A program made the translations under genes and the position numbers. Positions 25,947-33,373 of a stretch of 64,000 nucleotides of DNA are shown here, piece after piece (positions within the stretch are counted from its first letter, which is position 1; every line of letters begins with the position of its first letter). This DNA comes from Legionella_A sp963772805 (GTDB lineage Bacteria; Pseudomonadota; Gammaproteobacteria; Legionellales; Legionellaceae), in NCBI GenBank assembly GCA_963772805.1, contig CAVYYU010000002.1:124001-188000 (forward strand). The letters are read 5' to 3'. A model generated the notes under the pieces. That model did not search any database and was not told the DNA's origin. It worked only from the letters and a program-made list of their open reading frames with translations.

Positions 25947-26019
25947 AACTACTCAAAGTTAAGTGGCTTGTAGCTATTAAATACCCCCATCCTAAAACAT
26001 GATTTAACGAGAGAAAGAC

Positions 26020-27126
26020 ATGAAGTTTTTAATCCCAACAGAACCCGATGATACACACGCCATACTGGTTAAAATCGCACTGGAGAACATAGGGCATCGC
26101 GTCCGACTTGTATTTACCGCCGACCAGCCTACACGTCAGAAAAATTCTGTATTTATTGACAATACTAGCTATCAATGGAAAAGCACCGATAAATACCACT
26201 CGATTTTGGATAATGATTATGACGTAGTCTGGTGGCGGCGTGCTCGCAAACCTTATCTACCCAAAAATAGCGCCCATCCAGACGATTATAAATTTGTAGT
26301 ACGTGAGAATGCCTTATTTTATGAATCATTAACAAACAACATGGCACCGGATGCATGGTGGGTTAACACAAAGGTGGCAGCGACCCGTGCAAACTCAAAG
26401 TTACTGCAACTAAAAGTCGCTAGTGATTGCGGACTATCCATTCCCGAAACGCTGTGCTCTAACGATCCGCACGACATACGCTATTTTCTTCTAAGGCATG
26501 AGACAGGGGGTGTTATTTACAAACCACTTTGTTCCAATTTCTGGTTTGAGGACGAGAAAATTAAAATCGCGTACACCTCCAAAATATCCTTCTTGGCGTT
26601 GCCAACCAACAAATTACTGCAGCAAACACCTGGCATCTATCAGACAGAAATCAAGAAAAAATATGAATTACGGGTCACCTGTTTTGGCGATTATATCGTC
26701 GCGGCCAAATTAAATTCGCAAGCCCATGATTCAGGAAAAATAGATTGGCGTGCAATCCCGGTAGGTGAAATGAGCGTCGACCCCTATACCTTGCCAACCC
26801 GTCTTGAGGATCAAATACGACAATTTATGCGCAAAATGGGATTGGTGTTTGGCTCACTGGATTTTGTGGTTAGCACTGACAATGACTACATTTTTCTCGA
26901 AATTAATGAGCAGGGGCAATTTCTATGGCTAGAAGAGTACAACACCGAATTAAAGATGCTGGATATCTTTGTTAATTTTCTACTAAGCAAGAGCTGTCAA
27001 TTCCACTGGGATAGCAAAAATGTACAACATTCTGTAGCGCTTTATAAGCAAGAAATGATGAGCATGATAGATCAAAATATGAAAAGGCATGTTGACTTAA
27101 ACAATGTAGCAGCATACAGCGCGTGA
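26020..27126 (+). CDS. RiPP maturation ATP-grasp ligase 1 (MvdC/MvdD-like)
   Basis: 368 residues. The N-terminal MKFLIPTEPDDTHAILVKIA and VVWWRRARKP blocks, the central NSKLLQLKVASDCGLSIPET and the ATP-grasp metal/ATP block YIFLEINEQGQFLWLEEYN are characteristic of ATP-grasp enzymes that make ester or amide crosslinks in microviridin-type graspetides. It would act on precursor 1 in the cytoplasm, using ATP to activate Asp/Glu side chains. It closely resembles the second ligase over its whole length, so the two arose by cassette duplication. Confidence 0.88.
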   Translation: MKFLIPTEPDDTHAILVKIALENIGHRVRLVFTADQPTRQKNSVFIDNTSYQWKSTDKYHSILDNDYDVVWWRRARKPYLPKNSAHPDDYKFVVRENALFYESLTNNMAPDAWWVNTKVAATRANSKLLQLKVASDCGLSIPETLCSNDPHDIRYFLLRHETGGVIYKPLCSNFWFEDEKIKIAYTSKISFLALPTNKLLQQTPGIYQTEIKKKYELRVTCFGDYIVAAKLNSQAHDSGKIDWRAIPVGEMSVDPYTLPTRLEDQIRQFMRKMGLVFGSLDFVVSTDNDYIFLEINEQGQFLWLEEYNTELKMLDIFVNFLLSKSCQFHWDSKNVQHSVALYKQEMMSMIDQNMKRHVDLNNVAAYSA

Positions 27127-27136
27127 GGACTATTTT

Positions 27137-27229
27137 GTGAAAAAATTACGATTAATGGCAGGCCAATACCACACCAGTCAAACGACAAAAAGAATTCAGG
27201 AAGAAGCACTTAAACCAGCTTGGCAATGA
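27137..27229 (+). CDS. Possible upstream leader ORF of precursor 2 (30 codons)
   Basis: GTG start, with GAGG upstream, encoding MKKLRLMAGQYHTSQTTKRI then QEEALKPAWQ. The stop TGA (27227-27229) follows directly after the 5' arm of the conserved hairpin. The start MKK, the QEEA-K ending and the stop position match the frame before precursor 1. Translation is unproven. Confidence 0.3.
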   Translation: MKKLRLMAGQYHTSQTTKRIQEEALKPAWQ

Positions 27230-27248
27230 ATGGATTTTAATTGTTAAG
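27219..27248 (+). promoter_or_regulatory. Conserved 5'-leader hairpin upstream of precursor 2
   Basis: CTTGGCAA (27219-27226) pairs with TTGTTAAG (27241-27248) using two G-U pairs in place of the A-U pairs of copy 1. The 14-base loop again contains GAATGGATT. It ends 26 bases before the ATG of precursor 2. Confidence 0.6.
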
Positions 27249-27274
27249 TTCTAACAAAAACAATGGAGTTAAGC

Positions 27275-27460
27275 ATGGAAAATAAAAAAGAGCGCGTCCT
27301 GGCTTATAACATGGCTAAAGTGATCACAGATGATGCGTTAATAGAGGTATCAGGGGGAAAAGGTTATTGTCAATGTAGCCGCAAAACAATAGGCGGTTCT
27401 GCTGGTAGCGGCCAGCCCACCGAAGTGCACTTTGAGATGGTTTGGGATTTTGATTTATAG
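27275..27460 (+). CDS. RiPP precursor peptide 2 (double-glycine leader)
   Basis: 61 residues. The start at 27275 is six bases after GGAG; an ATG at 27263 would add MELS. The leader is nearly the same as in precursor 1 (MENKKERV, AYN, AK, EVSGG in register), while the 33-residue core is unrelated: it begins KGYCQCSRKTIGGSAGSGQP and ends TEVHFEMVWDFDL. It contains Ser/Thr/Lys donors, Glu/Asp acceptors near the C-terminus, two Cys (CQC) and an internal Gly-Gly. Constant leader with changed core is the hallmark of RiPP diversification. Confidence 0.87.
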   Translation: MENKKERVLAYNMAKVITDDALIEVSGGKGYCQCSRKTIGGSAGSGQPTEVHFEMVWDFDL

Positions 27461-27467
27461 GTGTCAT

Positions 27468-27508
27468 CCCAGACATTCAGGTCTTCTTAAAAGACTTGAA
27501 TCTCTGGG
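27468..27508 (+). terminator. Long attenuator-like hairpin between precursor 2 and its ligase
   Basis: CCCAGA, a single C/C mismatch, then ATTCAGGTCTT pair with AAGACTTGAAT and TCTGGG around a CTTA loop. This makes about 17 pairs with one G-U. It begins seven bases after the precursor stop. No long U-run follows, so it may stabilise the precursor transcript or act as a partial terminator. Confidence 0.6.
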
Positions 27509-27547
27509 GTTAAGAACATGCATTAATTGACTTATGAGAAAACAAAC

Positions 27548-28651
27548 ATGAAGTTTTTAATTACCACAGAACCCGAAGATACACATGCCATTCTTGTAAA
27601 AATTGGGCTAGAAAGCATGGGGCATCAGGTTCGATGTTTATTTACCGCAGACCACCCCACAAGATTAAAAAACTCCATCATCATTGATAACGATACTTAT
27701 CAATGGCGAAGCACAGACAACTATGACTCTATCGAAGACAATAGTTTCGATGTGGTCTGGTGGCGGCGTGCACGTAAACCACACGTACCCAAGGATGCCA
27801 CACACCCGGACGATTATAAATTTGTTGCCAGAGAAAACGCTTTCTTTTTCGAATCGCTAGCCAATACTATGGCACCGAGTGCCCGATGGGTAAACAACAA
27901 AGAGGCCGCTTTTCGCGCGAATTCCAAGATACTCCAACTTAAGTTAGCCGTTGAATGCGGCATGACTATACCTCGCACTCTTTGCTCTAATGATCCACAA
28001 GATATACGCAGTTTTCTTTCACAGCACCGTGTAAGCGGCGTTATCTATAAACCACTCTCTTGTGGTTTTTGGTTTGAAGGGCAGGACTTGAGAATAACCT
28101 ATACATCCAAACCGTCATTTTTGGAGCTTCCTAGTGATGAATCATTACAATTAACGCCAGGCATTTTTCAAAAAGAAATCAAGAAAAAATATGAACTTAG
28201 GGTCAATTACTTCGATGGCTACATAGTTGCAGCAAAATTAAACTCTCAAAATCATGATGAGGGCAAGATAGATTGGCGTGCTATTGGGGATGAAATGGTT
28301 GTAGAACCCTACATCTTACCTAGTAATCTCGAAAATCAGATACGGGCTTTCATGAAAAAAATAGGGCTAGTATTTGGGGCGCTCGACTTTATTGTTAGCG
28401 AAGATAATGAGTATATTTTTCTTGAGGTGAATGAGCAGGGGCAATTTTTATGGCTAGAGGATAGAAACCCTGAGTTTAAGATGTTGGATATTTTTATTAA
28501 CTGTCTTCTCAATACCGCCCCATCATTCCACTGGGATCGCCGTAACACCATACATAGTATAGAAAAATATCAAAATCAAATAGACGGCATTTTGGCTCAA
28601 AACATGCGGCGTCATATTGCATTAAACAACTCAAAATCCTACAACGCTTAA
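27548..28651 (+). CDS. RiPP maturation ATP-grasp ligase 2 (MvdC/MvdD-like)
   Basis: 367 residues from MKFLITTEPEDTHAILVKIG; a frame from 27527 adds seven residues. It has the same blocks as ligase 1: VVWWRRARKP, NSKILQLKLAVECGMTIPRT, YELRVNYFDGYIVAAKLNSQ and YIFLEVNEQGQFLWLE. It is expected to modify precursor 2, directly upstream. The divergence between the two ligases follows the divergence of the cores, suggesting separate specificities. The next gene starts eight bases after its stop. Confidence 0.88.
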   Translation: MKFLITTEPEDTHAILVKIGLESMGHQVRCLFTADHPTRLKNSIIIDNDTYQWRSTDNYDSIEDNSFDVVWWRRARKPHVPKDATHPDDYKFVARENAFFFESLANTMAPSARWVNNKEAAFRANSKILQLKLAVECGMTIPRTLCSNDPQDIRSFLSQHRVSGVIYKPLSCGFWFEGQDLRITYTSKPSFLELPSDESLQLTPGIFQKEIKKKYELRVNYFDGYIVAAKLNSQNHDEGKIDWRAIGDEMVVEPYILPSNLENQIRAFMKKIGLVFGALDFIVSEDNEYIFLEVNEQGQFLWLEDRNPEFKMLDIFINCLLNTAPSFHWDRRNTIHSIEKYQNQIDGILAQNMRRHIALNNSKSYNA

Positions 28652-28659
28652 GGTGTATT

Positions 28660-29733
28660 ATGATAAAAACATTGCTATTGATAACAAGCTTAGCTTTCTC
28701 CATGACCGCCAGTGCTGCTGTCGATATTTATGGGACTTCCAACAGAAACGTACAGAATATTTTGAAAAAGCACAACAAAGAAATCGCTGAACTTGAAGCA
28801 AAAATAAAGGAAGCCATACAGAGCGCTCCCGCAGGCGATAATGACGATAGACCTGAGCCGCCTTTGGTGAGCGATATTAAAAAAAGACAAAGAGCATTAA
28901 TTGATGAATTAAAAAAGGAAAACGGCTTTTTATTTGTTGACATGCAGGTGGTTTTTTTCCCGGACACTCAAGAAGTTCACTCGACAGTTGAAGTTGTCGA
29001 TAAAGAACATCCTGAACGTTTGCGATTTTTAGCGCCGAAGAGGAGTCATGACGGGCCCGGAAAAAGGAAAACTCATACGCCAGATTTAATCGATACAATG
29101 ATCAAATACGACAATATTACATTCGATATGATGCGCTTAAATCAGTTGAAATCAGTGCCTCCCTGCCCTGTTTATCATTGTGCCTTTGACTTTGAAAATC
29201 CTAAATTAAAGCCCTATTTGGCGATATTCAATAAAGGTGCGATCAAAGAAAAAACATTTATTCTTGATACACTACAGCATGATCCTGATCCAGAACGACG
29301 CGCTGCAGCGGCTTTTTTAGTCGGTCATTTCCAAGATCCGCATCAAATTTTATCGGTGTTACTGCCTCAGGTTACCGATAAAGATGACGGTGTTCGCAAT
29401 AATGTGATGCGGGTAATTGGAACCACGATGGAAAAGGCAAAAATACACGACATAGATGTCAATCCCTTCTTGGAAGCCATAGATTCACCATATGATACTG
29501 ACAGAAACAAAGCGCTGGTTGTTCTTCTTAATGCCGCAGAATCCAAATCCATTCAAAAACAGATTATTCAAAAAGGCGGTAACAATCTTCTTGCTTTACT
29601 GCGATTAGAGCAACCCAACAACCATGACTGGGCTTATCTCATCCTAAAGAAAATTAGCGGTAAGGATTTCGGCAGCACGAATGTGACCGCGTGGAGTAAA
29701 TGGGTTGCTGCGGCGAAGAATAAAGTCTCATAG
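28660..29733 (+). CDS. Exported HEAT-repeat-like protein of the RiPP operon
   Basis: 357 residues with a signal peptide (MIKTLLLITSLAFSMTASAA). A coiled coil (about 30-90) is followed by helical repeats in the C-terminal half (DPDPERRAAAAFLVGHFQD, DKDDGVRNNVMRVIGTT) of the HEAT type. It is within the operon (eight-base gap from ligase 2, AAGGTG ribosome site). A periplasmic scaffold could serve immunity, product binding or export; none of these is shown by sequence. Not a standard graspetide accessory that I know. Confidence 0.75.
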   Translation: MIKTLLLITSLAFSMTASAAVDIYGTSNRNVQNILKKHNKEIAELEAKIKEAIQSAPAGDNDDRPEPPLVSDIKKRQRALIDELKKENGFLFVDMQVVFFPDTQEVHSTVEVVDKEHPERLRFLAPKRSHDGPGKRKTHTPDLIDTMIKYDNITFDMMRLNQLKSVPPCPVYHCAFDFENPKLKPYLAIFNKGAIKEKTFILDTLQHDPDPERRAAAAFLVGHFQDPHQILSVLLPQVTDKDDGVRNNVMRVIGTTMEKAKIHDIDVNPFLEAIDSPYDTDRNKALVVLLNAAESKSIQKQIIQKGGNNLLALLRLEQPNNHDWAYLILKKISGKDFGSTNVTAWSKWVAAAKNKVS

Positions 29734-29806
29734 AGATAGAGGGTTTTTCGTTGCAGGGGAAGATGGGTGTCCATGGATTTATAATACACCTCATCCGCCC
29801 TGTCAG

Positions 29807-29835
29807 GCACCCTCTCCCGCAAGGGGAGAAGGTGC
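29807..29835. repeat. REP-like hairpin between HEAT-like and HlyD genes
   Basis: GCACC-C-TCTCCC and its near-complement flank a small GCAAG loop, with one mismatch. The style (CACCCTCTCCC...GGGGAGAAGGTG) is that of dispersed REP elements. It lies in a 117-base gap and may separate the biosynthetic from the export part of the locus. Confidence 0.5.
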
Positions 29836-29901
29836 TCTAGCTAACCTTCTTTGAACAACAAAATATTACAAAACACACTGAATAATTATTTATCGGAAGC
29901 A

Positions 29902-30933
29902 ATGGATAACCTCATGAACGAAAACCGCCTGTTTAGACAAGAAGTATTTGAAAATCAAAAAAATCGTAATTATGGCTCCGTTTCGATAAACACCCCTATG
30001 CAATACACCGCGTTAACTTTGGGTTTTACACTGGTAGTTATCGCAATTTTCCTGTTCTTAATCTTAGGTGAATTTTCTGAAAAATTCATTGTCACCGGCT
30101 ACCTTGAATCGACGAAAGGTATTGCTCGTGTTTATGCGAGCAAAAACGGGGTGATTGCACGCAGTTATGCCAAGCAGGGCGACAAAGTAAAAAAAGGCGC
30201 GCCTTTATTTTTGATCGACACCTCAGAGACGGGTGTTGCAAAACAAAGCCGGCAAGATGTGCTGTCCCAATTGGAAAAGCGGCAAAAATCAATTGCTGAC
30301 GAGATGACATACAAGAGACAACACCTGCAGGTGTTACATGGATTGCTGGATAAAAAATATATCTCGGTGACTACCTATAATGAGTCACATGACCAGTTTG
30401 TAGCACTTGAAAACAGCAAAAACAGCATCGACCTGGAAATCATGAATTACAAACACAGCAAAGCCTATCTCATCTGCGCCCCAATAGACGGCGTGATTTC
30501 CAGTGTAATTTATCAACAAGGGCAATACACCAATCCAACAAAACCACTGGTAAAAATACTGCCTGACCAAGCAACGCTCATGGCGGAATTATTTATACCC
30601 GTGCGCCAATCTGGATTTTTACAACGCAATAATGAGGTGATTATTCGCTTTGATGCCTATCCTTATGAACGCTTTGGCACATCCAAAGCACACATCCAAC
30701 AAATTAGCCGCAGCGTTCTAACCGACGAGGAAGAAGACAAACCAATTCGCATTGGTCAACCTTATTACAAAGCAACAGCGCTACTAGACCAGCAGTTTGT
30801 GACTGTTTATGGCAAGCACAAACTTATTCATCACGGCATGACGGTTTCGGCTGTTATCGTCGGTTCAAAACGAAAAATTTGGCAGTGGATACTCGATCCT
30901 CTGTATAGCTTTTATGGAGGATTATTTTTATGA
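29902..30933 (+). CDS. HlyD-family export adaptor (bacteriocin secretion accessory)
   Basis: About 343 residues. LFRQEVFENQKNRNYGSVSI followed by one TM helix (about 35-58) is the usual N-terminus of colicin V/RiPP adaptor proteins. A lipoyl/barrel-sandwich half (VYASKNGVIARSYAKQGDKV) and its partner half (LICAPIDGVISSVIYQQGQY) flank a short coiled coil. It links the inner-membrane exporter to the outer membrane. The start is uncertain: a TTG at 29851 gives 360 residues, ATG at 29902 or 29917 fewer; no site has a strong ribosome sequence. The stop overlaps the exporter start (ATGA). Confidence 0.88.
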   Translation: MDNLMNENRLFRQEVFENQKNRNYGSVSINTPMQYTALTLGFTLVVIAIFLFLILGEFSEKFIVTGYLESTKGIARVYASKNGVIARSYAKQGDKVKKGAPLFLIDTSETGVAKQSRQDVLSQLEKRQKSIADEMTYKRQHLQVLHGLLDKKYISVTTYNESHDQFVALENSKNSIDLEIMNYKHSKAYLICAPIDGVISSVIYQQGQYTNPTKPLVKILPDQATLMAELFIPVRQSGFLQRNNEVIIRFDAYPYERFGTSKAHIQQISRSVLTDEEEDKPIRIGQPYYKATALLDQQFVTVYGKHKLIHHGMTVSAVIVGSKRKIWQWILDPLYSFYGGLFL

Positions 30934-33029
30934 GCCTAAATGTGGCGGCACTTCATTTTAACCGCAAACCAAAATTACCGATGATTATGCAAGATGAACG
31001 CGCTGAGTGCGGACATGCCTGCGCGGCAATGATTAGTAATTATTTCGGCCATAAACTCGATTTGTATAGCATCCGCCATGTCAGCGGCACCTCGGCGCGT
31101 GGCGTAACGCTGTTTGACATTAATCAACTACTGGAACGCCTGGGATTTGTGACCAGACCATTACAAGTTCCTATGGAAGAACTGCACCTGATCAAATGCC
31201 CCGCTATCTTGCATTGGAACTTGAATCATTTTGTAGTGCTCAAACAAGTCAAAAAAAATGGCGTGGTCATTCATGATCCCGCTCTTGGTGTTCGCCACTG
31301 CAGTTTGGAGGAGGTTTCGCAATCGTTTACCGGTATTGTACTCGAGGTTGAAAAAGCAAACGATTTTTCGCAAATCCGCAGTCAACACAAACTAACACTT
31401 TTTGAATTGGTTAAAACCATCCGCGGTGTAAACAAATTTATTGTTTTACTACTATTACTGTCCTTATCCATTGAAATTCTAAGCTTGTTAAATCCACTAT
31501 TTCTGCAATATATCACTGATGATGTGATTGGGTTCAGTGAGAGCCGCAATTTGTATGTGATTGCGGCGGGATTTCTGCTGCTCACCGTGATCCAGGTATT
31601 TACTGATTACATCCGCGGCACCATGGTTATCTACTTTACCAATAATTTAACTGAACAATTTTCCTCGAACGTCGTGCAACATATATTAAAGCTGCCTTTG
31701 GCCTTTTTTGAGAAACGCCATAAAGGTGATCTACAATCAAAATTTCTCGCCATTGACCAGATCCAGAAAAAGATAAGTACGGATTTTATAAATACTATTT
31801 TAGATGGACTGATGATCGCTATTAACGTGATAGTCATGAGCATTTATAGTTCGGTATTGACGATGCTGGTGATCATGGCATTGAGTGCCAGTTTGGGCAT
31901 TCGTTATCTTTCCTACCAGCAATTAAGGAAACAAACCGAATCATCCATCCACCAACATGCAAAAGCTTCATCAGTTTTTCTCGAAACCCTGCAAGGTATC
32001 ATTCCTATTAAATCATTCCTGAAAGAACGGGTGCGCTTTAACACCTGGCGTAATTGCTATGTCGATGCTTTGAATGCTGATATTAATGTATCTAAAATGC
32101 ACGTTGTCTACCAAGCTGTTAATCATCTATTGTTTCATGTGGAACATATTGTGGTTGTATCGATTGGTGCGATGCTGGTGTTATCCAATACATTTTCAGT
32201 CGGTATGTTAATTGCTTTCCTTTCTTATCGCCTGCTATTGGTTAACAAAGCATCCTCCTTCATCCAAAACATAGTCGACTATAAATTGATTTCAATACAA
32301 TTAAACCGCTTGAGTGACATTTTATTTCAACAACCAGAAGAAATCCATGTGGGTCGTGGTGAATTGTGCCAGGTTAAAGGCGCTTTATCGCTGCAAGATG
32401 TATCGTTTAAATATAACCCACATGATAATGCCATTTTACAGCGTGTTAATTTACACATTAAAGCCGGTGAAAAAGTCGCTATTATCGGGCCATCCGGATG
32501 TGGGAAATCTACCTTGCTCAAAGTAATGATGGGCTTGCTGGAAAAAACGAGCGGTGAAATTTGTATTGATGATATTCCTATCAACGATTTTGGTTTAAAA
32601 AATTATCGCGACTTAACGGCATCGGTGATGCAAGAAGACACGCTATTAAGCGGATCCATTCTTAACAATATTGCATTTTTTGATGAGCAGATTGATATAG
32701 AGCGCATTTATCACGTCGCCAAACTTACTTATATCCATGATGTCATTGTGAAGCTTCCCATGGGATATGAAACGATGGTCGGGGATATGGGCTCCACTTT
32801 ATCGGGCGGGCAAAAACAGCGCATTTTATTGGCGAGAGCTTTATATAAGCAGCCGAAAATATTATTTCTTGATGAAGCAACCAGTCATTTGGATATGAAT
32901 AATGAAAAAAACATTAACAATTCGTTAAAAGCGTTGGAAATTACGCAGGTTATTATCGCTCATCGTATTGAAACCATTCAAATGGCGGATCGCGTAATTG
33001 ACCTGCAAGCAATAAACAAATCCCATTAA
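30930..33029 (+). CDS. Peptidase-containing ABC exporter (C39 PCAT)
   Basis: 699 residues in the standard order. The N-terminal C39 protease has QDERAECGHACAAM with catalytic Cys27, the His in NHFVVLKQV and Asp in VIHDPALG. The six-helix TM domain spans about 165-450. The ATPase has Walker A GPSGCGKST, signature LSGGQKQR and Walker B ILFLDEATSHLD. PCATs cut double-glycine leaders while exporting the peptide. The EVSGG leaders of both upstream precursors fit exactly, which is the main reason for joining these genes into one pathway. All catalytic elements are intact. Confidence 0.95.
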   Translation: MSLNVAALHFNRKPKLPMIMQDERAECGHACAAMISNYFGHKLDLYSIRHVSGTSARGVTLFDINQLLERLGFVTRPLQVPMEELHLIKCPAILHWNLNHFVVLKQVKKNGVVIHDPALGVRHCSLEEVSQSFTGIVLEVEKANDFSQIRSQHKLTLFELVKTIRGVNKFIVLLLLLSLSIEILSLLNPLFLQYITDDVIGFSESRNLYVIAAGFLLLTVIQVFTDYIRGTMVIYFTNNLTEQFSSNVVQHILKLPLAFFEKRHKGDLQSKFLAIDQIQKKISTDFINTILDGLMIAINVIVMSIYSSVLTMLVIMALSASLGIRYLSYQQLRKQTESSIHQHAKASSVFLETLQGIIPIKSFLKERVRFNTWRNCYVDALNADINVSKMHVVYQAVNHLLFHVEHIVVVSIGAMLVLSNTFSVGMLIAFLSYRLLLVNKASSFIQNIVDYKLISIQLNRLSDILFQQPEEIHVGRGELCQVKGALSLQDVSFKYNPHDNAILQRVNLHIKAGEKVAIIGPSGCGKSTLLKVMMGLLEKTSGEICIDDIPINDFGLKNYRDLTASVMQEDTLLSGSILNNIAFFDEQIDIERIYHVAKLTYIHDVIVKLPMGYETMVGDMGSTLSGGQKQRILLARALYKQPKILFLDEATSHLDMNNEKNINNSLKALEITQVIIAHRIETIQMADRVIDLQAINKSH

Positions 33030-33064
33030 AAAAAAGAAGGCGCGGCAACTGTTAATAAAAACAT

Positions 33065-33232
33065 AGCAGCGGTGCATTTTCCGGTCTATTCACTGATTTA
33101 AACAAACAGCAATCTCCAGCTGAGCTATTACGGAAAACGCCAGCCGCATTATGGAGGAAGCAAGAGGCTGCTCGGGATAGCATTGCCAAAGCAGACGAAG
33201 TACCTGAGCACACATTACGACTAACTTTTTGA
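33065..33232 (+). pseudogene. Possible C-terminal remnant of a lost gene
   Basis: An open frame of 55 codons without a start codon reads SSGAFSGLFTDLNKQQ... then TPAALWRKQEAARDSIAKAD and ends LRLTF-stop. Its composition looks protein-like. An in-frame TAA lies shortly upstream. It is in the 344-base gap between the exporter gene and mnmE. No family recognised; it could be chance. Confidence 0.25.
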
Positions 33233-33373
33233 ACTGCCGCGTTTTAATTTTAAAATGGTCACTCCCTATTTTCAGAGAATAAATTTATACCAAACTTGGT
33301 TTGAATCAGACCTTGTCAAAAAAAGCATCATAAGGGCCAACACGTCCTCCGCTAGACGAGAGGACAGCATTAC

